A stretch of 64,000 bases of DNA from Planctomycetaceae bacterium (GCA_024642205.1 JAHEBQ010000024.1:1-64000), one strand, 5' to 3'. Shown: positions 48,601 through 57,860, counted from the stretch's first letter. The notes: generated from the letters alone by a model not told the origin. Numbers and translations: made by a program.

Positions 48601-49352
48601 TATACAATGATGTTCTCTCCATTTACCTGGCCATATTCATAAACCGGGATGATGTTCGGATGGCGAAGCTTGGCCGCCGCCTGGGCCTCACGGAGAAAGC
48701 GCTTGACTTGCATCCGTCCCGAGATCGCTTTTGCGACCTTGACGGCAACGATTCGATCGAGCTGAGGATCACGAGCCTCATAGACTTTTCCGAAAGTGCC
48801 TTCTCCCAGCAGCCGTTTGATCTCGTAACGACCTACGTGGCTGGGAAGCCGTGGCTGGGCCTGGGATGAATGAATCTGCAACTGGTCTTTGTCGCCGCAG
48901 TCTTGGGTGAGATCGGGAACGCTGTTCAGCGTCGCTTCGACCTGGCCCTCCGTCTGCTGACCACGATCTGTTCGTGTGACAGCAGCCTGGCGCAATTCCA
49001 AACTCATTTTCTCCCGCCGTGTCTGATCGCCAGAGACCGGTTGGGCTGGGAGTGGTCCAGGAAGCGTATCTTCAATCCGGCTAACGGTTGACGAGCTGGG
49101 AGGTTGGACCGGTTCCCGTTTGGCATCCTGACCAGTAGTGATCGAATCTAACGTGTTTTCAACGGTAGCGGCGGATTTCCCATCCTGATTGGGATCAGGC
49201 TCAGAGACCGGATAAACGACCGAGTTAATGGTCGCGTTTGGATCGTTCGAATCACCGGAAGTGATTTCGCTTTTGTTGTCGATGGTCGAAGGAAGATCAT
49301 CGTTTGAACGACTACCGTCACTCGATCCGGGCTGGTTGGGATGGGCACCCAT
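45663..49352 (-). CDS. Ser/Thr protein kinase fused to an FGE-sulfatase (SUMF1-like) domain
   Basis: 1229 residues. 1-170: disordered, Ser/Asp/Pro-rich. About 175-430: PknB-type kinase with the Gly loop GEGTFGKVYEA, VAVKVAK, HRDMKPDNV (about 294), IADFGCARS (about 315) and MYMSPEQ, so all catalytic residues are present. About 455-485: one membrane helix. About 490-850: long helical region. About 936-1217: SUMF1/FGE-like domain with FGICIHEVTVGEFLEFE, then YRLPTATEWEYACRG, VSEWCLDWY and GYPYLGFRLAR. A charged coiled insertion of about 60 residues breaks the FGE domain. In such fusions the FGE domain usually acts as a ligand-binding module, not an oxidase. It ends 21 bases from the DinB gene. 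Confidence 0.92.
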   Translation of the reverse strand: MGAHPNQPGSSDGSRSNDDLPSTIDNKSEITSGDSNDPNATINSVVYPVSEPDPNQDGKSAATVENTLDSITTGQDAKREPVQPPSSSTVSRIEDTLPGPLPAQPVSGDQTRREKMSLELRQAAVTRTDRGQQTEGQVEATLNSVPDLTQDCGDKDQLQIHSSQAQPRLPSHVGRYEIKRLLGEGTFGKVYEARDPQLDRIVAVKVAKAISGRMQVKRFLREAQAAAKLRHPNIIPVYEYGQVNGENIIVYEFVAGETLKSYLQKNSLLPLEESIEIVREIADGLNYAHEQGIIHRDMKPDNVMIDSSGRPHIADFGCARSIEDKTSLTIDGSILGTPMYMSPEQAGGKSNLADGRTDIWSLGVMLYEMASGTRPFYGQLSDLLFSICNKDASPLRKVRPEVPLDIETICSKCLTRDIDKRFATAKDLVDELDRYQRGEPIESRRVGTIQRTWMWAKRNQAVASLMAAVAITLVIGTIVSSTFAIQAYLEKQKRANTQMNALTTSEAISLPGIFESLTDFRASILPKLYEKLEANEASSQEKRRLRMAIVELEKDPDLRKRMADEMFDDLLVADPEDFIVSRKCLEFRKPELISKLWEAAGNLGESSSSGKRFRAVAALALYDPDSPNWVSIAPNAAGYLTSVNEVEMSYWLPALRPIRDSLKPTLVAAYLDQRDDLDTTPQRAAAILSRLFNDDLAFLVSLVPDAKPQQIPYLTAALIPHQSAAVDQLQAELEQQPGPESLKTAVEIRKCNFVTVLIQLADQTQWRQFAGGPDMSVATELIERLGPASTSFESLAAQFNQWKSVDPDVLSGILLALGQYKQNQVLDAQKNRLQPVLLSVFSEHSDSRVHSCARWLLQEWGFSSVLKSREDELRRAQPDPSLNWHIDLAGNTFALFGPINRFDMGLNKEVATTSGFDTTQVVDEPRHRKTIPRRFGICIHEVTVGEFLEFEEDIAKRYQQRLEKLDQEIAGLAGSTDEEAKQRSVELSKERSAVRIRAKAAERERNRRVELDHELPAGNVDFFTSLAYCRWLSERGNLECGLPTVEELQELYLNYPKSDILLSQSKMDRLGYRLPTATEWEYACRGRSETLFPFGGMASAARDYAWFATNSDAKIHRVAQLKPGNTGLFDVLGNVSEWCLDWYREELPEPANIEHSESYVDFGPEFEKHRSLVREYRGGCYSNEVIDIRSTKRFSMSPNQGYPYLGFRLARTYEGSDGSKASTAITESQ

Positions 49353-49447
49353 GATAGCAAACTGACGTTCTGGAAAATTACAAAGCGTTGGCGGCTAACG
49401 GCCACAAATGAACTTATTATCCAGATTTCAATTTCCGCCGCCACCAA

Positions 49448-51055
49448 TTAGTTGACATTTTGAGTTGGATCGAGCGGGTTGTCGGCAGGCGGACCAGCCG
49501 GAGGCAGATTCTCGATTGGCGGATTCGACGATGAAGGCGGAGGTTCAGGAAAAACTGGAGACATCGAAGGTGGATTTTCACCAGAATCGTTGGTGGCCAA
49601 TGCGGTGATTCCGAGACTTAATGCAATCAACCCGCCAAGTCCTCCCCGATTTCCCGTAAAGACGCCGCCGCCCGAACCGCCGCCTCCGAAGCCGCCATAA
49701 ACCGGCCCCGAACCGCCGCCACCCGACGGAAAGCCCGAGCCACCCGAAATTCCGCCTGGCACTCCCGGCGGAAACTGGGCAATATCACCCGGGGGAAACT
49801 GGCCCTGATCACCCTGCATTATGAACTTGTTCTGTTGACGTTCTTTGAAAATCCGATCGATTTCCTGTTTGATCGTCTGCACATCGTCAGGATCGGTGAC
49901 AATCGCGATTCCCAATGATTCCACGACCGTCGATACCGGAGCATGAGTAGAAACGTAATGGGCTTTCGCTTTTTCCGTCGTTGAAGTTGTACTTTGGTCC
50001 GCAGCCTCGAGTTCTACGGAAAGTGCCGCGAATCCGTCTTTTCCGGCAGCGACCAACGAATATACGCCGGGATCGACGTCTTCGACCTTGAACTTTCCAT
50101 TTTCCTCGACATTCACTCGCGCGGCTTCAATGTCGTCCTGAATCAGGAAGATATTCATCTCCGACAACTTGGCGGCCTTGCCACCATTACTGGCAATCGG
50201 TTGAATGCGACCTTCAAAGCTGCCATCGGCAGAAAGAGGATGCTTGAAACCGCTTCGAATTTTCGTTGCCTTCCCAATGGCTTTGGCGTCATCCTGGTCG
50301 CGAGCCGTGGAAAGGGCCGCTGCCGATGGAAGATAGTTCTGACTGATCCGCTGCAGGGTGCTGAATTCAGGCGGCACCGCAGCCGCATCGATCTGCAGAT
50401 TGTCAACGACAACGCTGTCTTGCGGAACGTTGAAGTGCGAAACGTAGTACGCTTGCTTCAATATTTTTGAATCAACGTCGGAATTTTTTTCAAGTGCGTC
50501 GAACGCCTGGATCTTGGGTAGCACGTGGACACCATATGCCAGGAATCCATTTTGCCCGGCCGCGATCAACGTATAGACCCCGGGCTCGACATTCTTGAGT
50601 GTAAATTTTCCATCGTTGTCGGTCGTGGCCTTGCTGATTTTTTCGCCTTTCTTCAACAGCGCGACGTCCAGTTTCTCGATTGGAACGGTCGACGAGGGAC
50701 TCGGCTCGATGGCGGAAATTCGACCTTCCAGATTTCCATCCTGGTTGGCCGTAATCCAATGCGCCTGCAACGTTTCACTCAACGGAGCATCGTCCTGCAA
50801 ATTCGTAGCTTCCCAAGCCTCCAAAGCCAGTTCCTTGACCCGGACTCGAATGACGTTTTCGTTGTTCCTGGCGATCACGTGGTCGAGAGTGATTCCGACA
50901 TTCAGCATGATGGCTGGCAACGCGACAAACCAGTAACGCTTCAATCCGCAAGCAAATTGGGAAAACATGGATGTGGAATCCTGTTCGCTGTTGGCGGGTA
51001 TGGAGCGATTGCCCGAATGAAATCCCGCTCGTTGATTTTCAAAATGACGTGACAT
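49448..51055 (-). CDS. Exported protein with two Cna-B/carboxypeptidase-regulatory-like repeats and Gly/Pro-rich C-terminus
   Basis: About 535 residues from ATG 51055; ATG 50968 (MFSQFACGLKRYWFV) also fits. A hydrophobic segment KRYWFVALPAIMLNVGI lies near the start. Two internal repeats, about residues 105-170 and 275-340, each run from a GRI-x-P beta-strand to GVYTLIAAGQNGFLAYGV or GVYSLVAAGKDGFAALSV, a Cna-B/CarboxypepD_reg-like sandwich. The C-terminal third is low complexity: PPGDIAQFPPG, a Gly/Ser run, one hydrophobic helix (GGLIALSLGITALA) and a Pro-rich tail. It lies 95 bases upstream of the kinase and may be co-expressed with it. Confidence 0.8.
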   Translation of the reverse strand: MSRHFENQRAGFHSGNRSIPANSEQDSTSMFSQFACGLKRYWFVALPAIMLNVGITLDHVIARNNENVIRVRVKELALEAWEATNLQDDAPLSETLQAHWITANQDGNLEGRISAIEPSPSSTVPIEKLDVALLKKGEKISKATTDNDGKFTLKNVEPGVYTLIAAGQNGFLAYGVHVLPKIQAFDALEKNSDVDSKILKQAYYVSHFNVPQDSVVVDNLQIDAAAVPPEFSTLQRISQNYLPSAAALSTARDQDDAKAIGKATKIRSGFKHPLSADGSFEGRIQPIASNGGKAAKLSEMNIFLIQDDIEAARVNVEENGKFKVEDVDPGVYSLVAAGKDGFAALSVELEAADQSTTSTTEKAKAHYVSTHAPVSTVVESLGIAIVTDPDDVQTIKQEIDRIFKERQQNKFIMQGDQGQFPPGDIAQFPPGVPGGISGGSGFPSGGGGSGPVYGGFGGGGSGGGVFTGNRGGLGGLIALSLGITALATNDSGENPPSMSPVFPEPPPSSSNPPIENLPPAGPPADNPLDPTQNVN

Positions 51056-51675
51056 GTTGAACCTGTGAAAAGGCAAGCCGCGGGTGTACGAATTCAGTTC
51101 GGGTCAAGCTTGACCGTGTTTCCCATTAATCGTCTTCTGGTCTTTAGGGAGCACATAAAAAAGCCAGGACCCCATATAAATTCTAGTCGAACTTCCAGCT
51201 TTTACGAGTTTTTGTTGGCAAAAGACTGGGAATCTGCAGATCACGGTGAATTTTGGGCCTGAGCATTCGACCAGGAACCGCCTCGGGCGATGAATGGACT
51301 TCGCTACTTCGCTGGCTTTCCCCGGCGACATCCAACCGTGCGGCCCCTTCGAGATCCCGGAACGCCAGTCACTCGATCAGTTTTCCCGGCCCTCAAGGTG
51401 GATAAATACGGTGGATGCAAGCCACGACCTTTGCTAGCCCACGCGAAAACGGGATGTGACCTAGCCCTCGAAAACTTTCGCTCGTATTACCTGGTCAAGG
51501 GATTCAGCGGGATTTTCAAAATTGGATCTGGACGTATTCGTTTGTCGAAAGCCTGACCCTCGGTCCAGAACGACCCGTCGATGTCCAGCAAAGTGCGGCT
51601 GGTCCAGGGCAAACGTCACAACGTCAATTCTCGAAATGCCTTTTTTGAAATAGCTTCAAGCCGACAAGTGCCATT
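51056..51675. other. Intergenic, nothing recognised
   Basis: About 620 bases. A plus-strand frame (51290-51556) is Arg/Pro-rich and unconvincing. No terminator or RNA element was recognised. It likely holds the promoter of the Cna-B/kinase pair and the end of the DUF1501 transcript. Confidence 0.4.
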
Positions 51676-52980
51676 TTAGGCGAACAGGTCCATGACGGGC
51701 TGGCCTTTATCCGCCACGGTGAACGGTCTCATTGAAGGCGACATCGTTTTCTTGTCGAGCGGAATCCCCAGGGCGTGTGCAATGGTGGCGTTGAACTCGG
51801 GAACGACGACCATATTTTCCACGACTTCGCGACCCTCTTTATCGGTCATACCATATTTGATTCCACCTTTGATTCCACCACCAGCCATCAGGCAAGTAAA
51901 TGCTTGTGGATAATGGTTACGGCCATTGTCGCGATCGGCAAAAATCTGGGGCGTGCGACCAAATTCGGTTGCCAGTACAACCAATGTTGAATTCAGCATT
52001 CCGGTCGCGTCGAGGTCAGCCAGGAGCGAAGCCAGCGCCTGGTCAAGAATCGCACCTTTTTCAGCGACTCGACCGAAGTTGTCTCCGTGCGTATCCCAAC
52101 CTCCATCGTCGACTTCGATGAAACGGACGCCATTTTGGACCAGCCGTTTGGCCAGCAGGCAAGCTTGACCGAACGGGTTACGTCCGTAGCGATCCCGGAC
52201 AACATCAGCTTCCTGGTTCAAGTCAAACGCCGTCAAGTCCTTGCTCTTCATCAACGACACTGCTTCGTCGTACATCGACGCGTAGGCGCGCGCTTCCTTC
52301 GTATCGTATTTGGACGAAAACGAATTGTTCATTGCCTTGAGCCGTTTCATTCTTGCACTGAATCGACTGTCGGTAACACCGTCCACAAGTTTGCTGTACT
52401 GAAGTCCGGACTCCGGATTTCCGATGGGTAGCGCCGCATATTCCGATTCCAGAAATCCGGCGCCCAACCCGTTGCTATTGCCACCAATTTTGACATTCGC
52501 CGGCAGGCCCGGGTTGATTTTGCCAAGGAATTTTGCTGACCAGGCACCCATGTCGGGGTGCTTGATCGTGCCTCGCAAAAAGTAACTGGTGTGCATGAAA
52601 TAATTACCCTGGGCGTGGGCGCCCTGAGTCGAGTTCATCGAGTTGATGACCGCCACGTTGTGCATCTGGCTGGCCAATTTGGGGAAATACTCGCTGATCT
52701 GAACTCCGTCGGCACTCGTCTTGATCGACTCAACCGGCCCCTGTGTTTCTGCTCCCGGTTTAGTATCAAACGTGTCGAGATGGCTCATCCCGCCGCTCAT
52801 GTACAGATAAATAACGGATCTGGCTTTGGCGTCTTCATTCCCAGGCAGGCCGGCTGCCGAAGCAGCATTGGCAAGACAGCTCAACGCTGGCATGGCTCCG
52901 ACACCGAGCAGTGTCTTCGCGGCGCCTGCCACAAATGCGCGACGAGTAAGCGGGTCATTTTCATTTCGAATCTGGTTCAT
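51676..52980 (-). CDS. DUF1501 family protein (Tat-exported)
   Basis: 434 residues. Twin-arginine-like start LTRRAFVAGAAKTLLGVGAM (12-31). DUF1501 proteins have a sulfatase/alkaline-phosphatase-like fold: SVIYLYMSGGMSHLDTFDTKP (about 55-75), EVDDGGWDTHGDNFGR (about 283-298) and VLATEFGRTP (about 337-346) are the family's characteristic segments. In planctomycetes it is paired with DUF1549/DUF1553 genes, as here with 80 bases between them. The function is unknown; carbohydrate or sulfate-ester use is often suspected. Confidence 0.93.
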   Translation of the reverse strand: MNQIRNENDPLTRRAFVAGAAKTLLGVGAMPALSCLANAASAAGLPGNEDAKARSVIYLYMSGGMSHLDTFDTKPGAETQGPVESIKTSADGVQISEYFPKLASQMHNVAVINSMNSTQGAHAQGNYFMHTSYFLRGTIKHPDMGAWSAKFLGKINPGLPANVKIGGNSNGLGAGFLESEYAALPIGNPESGLQYSKLVDGVTDSRFSARMKRLKAMNNSFSSKYDTKEARAYASMYDEAVSLMKSKDLTAFDLNQEADVVRDRYGRNPFGQACLLAKRLVQNGVRFIEVDDGGWDTHGDNFGRVAEKGAILDQALASLLADLDATGMLNSTLVVLATEFGRTPQIFADRDNGRNHYPQAFTCLMAGGGIKGGIKYGMTDKEGREVVENMVVVPEFNATIAHALGIPLDKKTMSPSMRPFTVADKGQPVMDLFA

Positions 52981-53060
52981 TGAATGTCTTGCCTCGGTCC
53001 TGTTTTTTTAATCGGTGACAATTGCTGTTGTCAGTAAAACGGAGTGAATCCGCGGATCGC

Positions 53061-55184
53061 CTATTTCACGAAAATGAATTCATTGGAATTGGCGAGCGTC
53101 CAGATCAAGTCACCGTAGATTTCCTTGATTTTTTCCTGATCTTTCTGACTTGCCGCATCGTCAAAATCTTTTTCCCAAACTCGGGATTCCGATCGGTTGG
53201 GTTCGCGACTGAGCATTGCCAGAAAAACTGACTCCGTACATTCCTTTCCCGATTTCGCGTCCAACGCTGCCTGCATCAAAACGCTACTGGCATCACGAGC
53301 GATTTTTTCTTCGACATAGCCGTTCATCATTGCCAGAACCTGGGTCACGGCCGGGTCCGTATTGGAGTTTTCAATCTGCTCACGGTCGGATTGACCAAAC
53401 TCTCGCAGGAAGTGGCCAGCCGGAGCCGGGGCCGGCATTTCGGAGGCCCTTAGAAACGCACCCGAGTTACTCTTTTTGCGGAACTCCGCGACGATTTTGG
53501 CTTGCTCAATCAGCAACGTGCGCACAAGTTCCGTATTCCTCTTTTTCCGTGCCGTTTTGATCTTTTGAGCAATCTGGTTTCGCTCGGCGACCATTCTCTT
53601 GTACACGGGGTTTTCTTTCACGCTGGACTTCTTCTTGCTGTTGTAACCTTTGTCAGCAATTTCTCCGACCAACTCCTTGATCTCGCCAATGTTCATGTTT
53701 TTGAGACGTTCATAGGAATCATAGGGGTTATCAGAAAGGAAACTCCGATATCGCGTCGTCAAACCGGTTGCACGATGGTCAGTATCAGGAACCGTCAACA
53801 CCAAGAGCGAATCCCAAATCTGCTCCGCTGACATTCGCCGAACGACTGGGCCGCAAAAATTGAATGTAGCTGGATCGGTTATGTCCTTGTCATACGCCTC
53901 CGCCTGGTACGTTTTGGAATTGTAGATGGCTCGCAAAAACTGTTTCATATCGAAATCGAGTTCGATCATCGTGTCGGTCAGGAATTCCATCAGGTCCGGA
54001 TTGGATGCGACGGTATTGTCTTCAAGGATGTCGACCGGTTCAATCAAACCCAGTCCCAGGGCCTGTTTCCACAACCGATTGGCGATGACATTGGCAAACC
54101 TGGGATTTTCCTTGTCCGTCAACCAATCGGCATAGGCCTCGCGCGAGCCAAGCTGTTTTGCTCCGGGTATGGAAGCCTGTTGCGCGTTGTTTTTGGCTTT
54201 TCGAACCGGTTTCCTGGTCGCAGAAGGAACTTTGGCGTCAACCAATTTCTCCCCTTCAAACATTGTTTTTCCGACGACGATTTCTCCTTCGTAGCCATCC
54301 TCTCCCAGAAATCCTTCCGGCAGTCTGGCCAAGCCGGTGCCTGATCCGGCAATGCCGTAGCTCAGGCTTTGCGAAAGCCGGTTGAGGATCGGTTTCTGAG
54401 TGGCAGAAATCTCACCGTCCTTATACAGCGCACGTATCTGTTGATAAGTTGAACCCATATCATCGGTTCGATAACGAATCCCGCCAGTGAACGCGACCAT
54501 TTCGAAGTACTGTCGCTGTTTCCATTTGTCGAATGGATGATCATGACACTGTGCACATTCAAGACGCGTTCCGAGGAATATCCGAATCGTGTTTGACATG
54601 TTGTCTTCGGGCATGTTGCGATCTCGCAAATAGTAGCCGACGGCACCGTTACCCCGCTGAAGATTCGGACCTTCTGAAACAATCATCTCCCGGACAAATT
54701 GATCATAGGGTTTGTTCTCCTGGAGCGAGTCTTTGACAAAATCGATATACGAAATCCCATCCAGTTGGCCCGGCAGGCGCGACTTGATCCTCAACAGGTC
54801 AGCAAAAAAGTTGAATTGGCGACTGACGTATCCGTACGAGTCCAGCAAATCATCGATCAAATCTTCCCGCTTGGTTTTGCTGCCCGACTTAAGAAACGTC
54901 CGTGTTTCGGCAATGCTTGGAATTCGGCCGATGATGTCGAGGTAGGCTCGACGAAGAAATACTTCGTCGGACGACAGCGCGTTCAGATTCTCGTTGTTCG
55001 CAGTCAATTGAGCCTGAACCCGTTTATCAATCTGCTCGCTGATCTCAAGGATCCTGCTCCGAGGCACGGATTGAACCGAGGTCCTGGCGGAGTTTCCACC
55101 ATCGCTGGCGATTCCGAAAGTGGCATCCAAGAGTATCGCGACAACGACAAGAAAAAAGGAAGGTCTGGAAGTAACGATTTGCAT
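53061..55184 (-). CDS. DUF1549/DUF1553 family protein
   Basis: 707 residues from ATG 55184, which starts a signal peptide (SFFLVVVAILLDATFGIAS). The DUF1549 part has SDEVFLRRAYLDIIGRIPS and a CxxCH motif in LECAQCHDHPFDKWKQ (about 207-222), reminiscent of haem c or metal binding. The DUF1553 part has NPRFANVIANRLWKQALG and GLIEPVDILEDNT, then RAIYNSKTYQ, and the C-terminal LANSNEFIFVK. The linker (about 300-350) is Gly-rich. Exported, upstream of and probably co-transcribed with DUF1501. Functional role unknown. Confidence 0.93.
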   Translation of the reverse strand: MQIVTSRPSFFLVVVAILLDATFGIASDGGNSARTSVQSVPRSRILEISEQIDKRVQAQLTANNENLNALSSDEVFLRRAYLDIIGRIPSIAETRTFLKSGSKTKREDLIDDLLDSYGYVSRQFNFFADLLRIKSRLPGQLDGISYIDFVKDSLQENKPYDQFVREMIVSEGPNLQRGNGAVGYYLRDRNMPEDNMSNTIRIFLGTRLECAQCHDHPFDKWKQRQYFEMVAFTGGIRYRTDDMGSTYQQIRALYKDGEISATQKPILNRLSQSLSYGIAGSGTGLARLPEGFLGEDGYEGEIVVGKTMFEGEKLVDAKVPSATRKPVRKAKNNAQQASIPGAKQLGSREAYADWLTDKENPRFANVIANRLWKQALGLGLIEPVDILEDNTVASNPDLMEFLTDTMIELDFDMKQFLRAIYNSKTYQAEAYDKDITDPATFNFCGPVVRRMSAEQIWDSLLVLTVPDTDHRATGLTTRYRSFLSDNPYDSYERLKNMNIGEIKELVGEIADKGYNSKKKSSVKENPVYKRMVAERNQIAQKIKTARKKRNTELVRTLLIEQAKIVAEFRKKSNSGAFLRASEMPAPAPAGHFLREFGQSDREQIENSNTDPAVTQVLAMMNGYVEEKIARDASSVLMQAALDAKSGKECTESVFLAMLSREPNRSESRVWEKDFDDAASQKDQEKIKEIYGDLIWTLANSNEFIFVK

Positions 55185-55632
55185 CTGATTTTCCCGGTTT
55201 CGAATGCGGCTAATTGTCCAAGCATACCCTTTATCAAGGATGTTTTTAGGGGTAGAATTATTGAATTGGGGTTTCGTCATACGTCGGAAATAAACGGCTT
55301 AGGGTGGTTAACCGGCCGACAATCCCGGTTTTTCAAGATCAACCAGATGTTGCTTTTGGGCATCATCCAGCAATGATTATCCAACCGTTAAAAACTACGG
55401 GATGATCGGTCAAAGTTGACGTTTGCTTACAATTACGGGCTTTCGAACGCTTTTGACTCGGACTAATTTTGAAATCAGGCCAATTTTGCGTGACCCGCGG
55501 GAACCCCGGCGGCGGCGCAGCTATCAATGGTTGGTGGACCGCGCCCATTCAACTTGAACCTTAGGATTGGCTAACCCGATTCCGGCACACCCTTTTTCTT
55601 ATCAACCAAGCTCCATTTCTCACCGCAGGTTT
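55185..55632. other. Intergenic, divergent promoter region
   Basis: About 450 bases between the divergent DUF1549 gene and the LEPR-XLL gene. AT-rich near 55240-55275 and 55370-55400. No ORF or clear promoter pair recognised. Confidence 0.4.
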
Positions 55633-57594
55633 ATGATGAAACGACGTTCAAGAATCCGACGCCGCAACAAGACGAACAAACTCGATTTTCAACGACTTGA
55701 ACCAAGACAACTTCTCGCCGGCGACATGATCGGACCTCACCAGGCCGCAGGGTTCCTGCCCGATGGTGCCAACATCGTGGTCAACGGAGATTTTGAGACA
55801 TTTACCGATGGGGAAGACAGGTTCTTTACCGAAAGCGAAGTTCCGGGCTGGCAGGCGATGGACGCCGCGGAACTCAACATCATGACCTGGAACGTTGCTG
55901 GTTTTGACAACGTGCTCGATCTTGACTCAACCACGACTGACTATGACCGGGTCTTCCAGAACGTTTCCACTGAATCCGCTACCGAGTATCTGGTTGCATT
56001 CGACTATCGAGCACATCCGACGTTTGATCCCGATGCGTCCGAATTCACCCATGATTTTGAATTCTGGTGGAATGGAAGCCTGGTCGAACGACTCACCGGC
56101 GGAGACCATTGGAACACGGCCGTCTTCCAGGTTACCAGTAGCAGTCTGGCGACGACGGAATTGCTGTTTTGCGAAATCGAGGAATCCGGCGCGCCATTTG
56201 GGGACGGACGGGGTGCCCTGCTTGACAACATCCGCGTCGTCAAATCCGATCCCGTCGCGATCAGCAATGGGGGATTTGAAACCACCGAAGTCGGCGATGG
56301 AGTTTTCTTCCGTCCAGAGGAGGTCGAGGGCTGGTCCGTCATTGCAGCAGACGTTGGTGATCAATGGTTGCAAATTGTGGAGACAGGCGCATCCGAAGGC
56401 AAGCAATACTTGAACCTGGATACAACAGTCGAGAACCGGGACATCGTGTACCGCGAAATTGCTACCGAGGCGGGAGCAACGTACTACCTCACGTTCGACA
56501 TGCGTACCGATGGCGAGCAGACGGTCAGCCCCGATGAATTGCGGGTTCGTTGGAATGAAAGTTGGGCCGGTACGGTCTTTGGAACCAATCAATGGGAATC
56601 CTACGGCCTGGTCCTTACGGCGGACTCGGATACCACGAATTTAATGTTCCTGGAACCAGGTGGTGTCACTGGCGATGGCTCAGGTCCGCTTCTTGACAAC
56701 ATCCAGCTTTTCAAAATCAGTGCAGCCACATTGGTGGTCGACATCAACGGTGATGCCGATGGAATTGACGGCGAGGCCGTTTATTTCCCCGGCGCCGGAG
56801 CGCAGCCAATTGCCACAAGCATCGTCCTTTCGCATCCGACCGATTCGAACCTGACTTCGGTCATTGTGACGCTCAATGGTGCTGTTGATGGAGCCAACGA
56901 AATCGTATCGGTCAGCAGCGCATCAATTCCGACCGATGGAAGCGGGGCCGAGAAAATCGAGGTTGCCGCCTACGATTCAACCACCAACGAGTTGGTATTG
57001 ACTGGTTCCGCAACGGCACTGGAATACCAGGCTGTCCTCCGAACCCTGACCTACTTTAATGACGCCGATGTTGTTTCAGCGACCAACCGTTCGGTCAACA
57101 TTGAAATCGCGGATTCCGGATTGCCAGTCGATCGCTCAACAGCCAACGCTGCGATCGATCTGAGTATCGAAACTTCGCAAGTACTGATCGACTCCCAGAT
57201 CCTCACGAAGTTTATCGCCGACAACAACCTTGACGCGCAACATCTTGGCAACGGGCTGTTCGCGGTTATCGATGAGCCAGGAACCGGGCAGAATCCGACG
57301 ATCAACTCGAGAGTTCGCGTGAAGTACAACGGCAAATTCATCGAACTCAACGATCAAAACAAACTCGTGGAAGGTGCGTCATTTGACTTCAGTTCAGACT
57401 CGGGAATCACGTTTGCTCTGACCAGCGTGATTCAAGGCTGGCGACTGGGTATTCCAGCATTCAAGACAGGTGGAATCGGCCAGTTGTTGATTCCATCTGA
57501 CCTGGCCTATGGACCATCGGGAACGGGATCCGGCTCAATTCCGCCAAATTCGATCCTGATATTCGACATCGAATTGCTGGAGATCGTGAGCTAG
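55633..57594 (+). CDS. LEPR-XLL surface protein with C-terminal FKBP-type peptidyl-prolyl isomerase domain
   Basis: About 654 residues from ATG 55633 (or 55636). The basic start is followed by the planctomycete export/sorting motif RLEPRQLLAGD (21-31), instead of a normal signal peptide. Two beta-sandwich repeats of about 150 residues follow, opening VVNGDFETFTDGEDRFF and ISNGGFETTEVGDGVFF, each with VPGW or VEGW and closing GALLDNIRV/GPLLDNIQL, like carbohydrate-binding-type domains. A cadherin-like stretch (ALEYQAVLRTLTYFNDAD) comes next. The end is an FKBP fold: RVRVKYNGKFIE, VIQGWRLGIPAFKTGG, IPSDLAYG and IPPNSILIFDIELLEI. Exported and possibly cell-surface. Confidence 0.88.
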   Translation: MMKRRSRIRRRNKTNKLDFQRLEPRQLLAGDMIGPHQAAGFLPDGANIVVNGDFETFTDGEDRFFTESEVPGWQAMDAAELNIMTWNVAGFDNVLDLDSTTTDYDRVFQNVSTESATEYLVAFDYRAHPTFDPDASEFTHDFEFWWNGSLVERLTGGDHWNTAVFQVTSSSLATTELLFCEIEESGAPFGDGRGALLDNIRVVKSDPVAISNGGFETTEVGDGVFFRPEEVEGWSVIAADVGDQWLQIVETGASEGKQYLNLDTTVENRDIVYREIATEAGATYYLTFDMRTDGEQTVSPDELRVRWNESWAGTVFGTNQWESYGLVLTADSDTTNLMFLEPGGVTGDGSGPLLDNIQLFKISAATLVVDINGDADGIDGEAVYFPGAGAQPIATSIVLSHPTDSNLTSVIVTLNGAVDGANEIVSVSSASIPTDGSGAEKIEVAAYDSTTNELVLTGSATALEYQAVLRTLTYFNDADVVSATNRSVNIEIADSGLPVDRSTANAAIDLSIETSQVLIDSQILTKFIADNNLDAQHLGNGLFAVIDEPGTGQNPTINSRVRVKYNGKFIELNDQNKLVEGASFDFSSDSGITFALTSVIQGWRLGIPAFKTGGIGQLLIPSDLAYGPSGTGSGSIPPNSILIFDIELLEIVS

Positions 57595-57648
57595 GGGAAA
57601 CAAGCCGGCGACTGGATTGGTTTCGGACCGTATCGCTCAGCTTTCACA

Positions 57649-57696
57649 ACAGCTCTGCTTTGTCTTTCACAAGTCAAGGCAGGGCTGTTTTTCTTT
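57649..57696 (+). terminator. Rho-independent terminator after the LEPR-XLL/FKBP gene
   Basis: acagctctgctt (57649-57660) pairs with aggcagggctgt (57677-57688), 12 bp with two G-U pairs, followed by tttttctttt. It lies 55 nt after the stop. Confidence 0.8.
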
Positions 57697-57860
57697 TGAA
57701 TGGGTGAATCGGTTTGGACATCCGCGACCGATGCAATAGACTGGGAAAATCCGGAGACATTCGCACCCGTCGCGCACGCCTCAAATAATTCCAGACCTGA
57801 CTACGTTGTCTGGCTCGGCGCAGGTTTTCGAGCTCCATTTTACTTATCCCTGGAACCACC

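Noticed and set aside
47859..48869. 336-codon plus-strand frame
   Set aside because: It is antisense to the kinase domain, with Arg/Phe/Asp-biased shadow composition.
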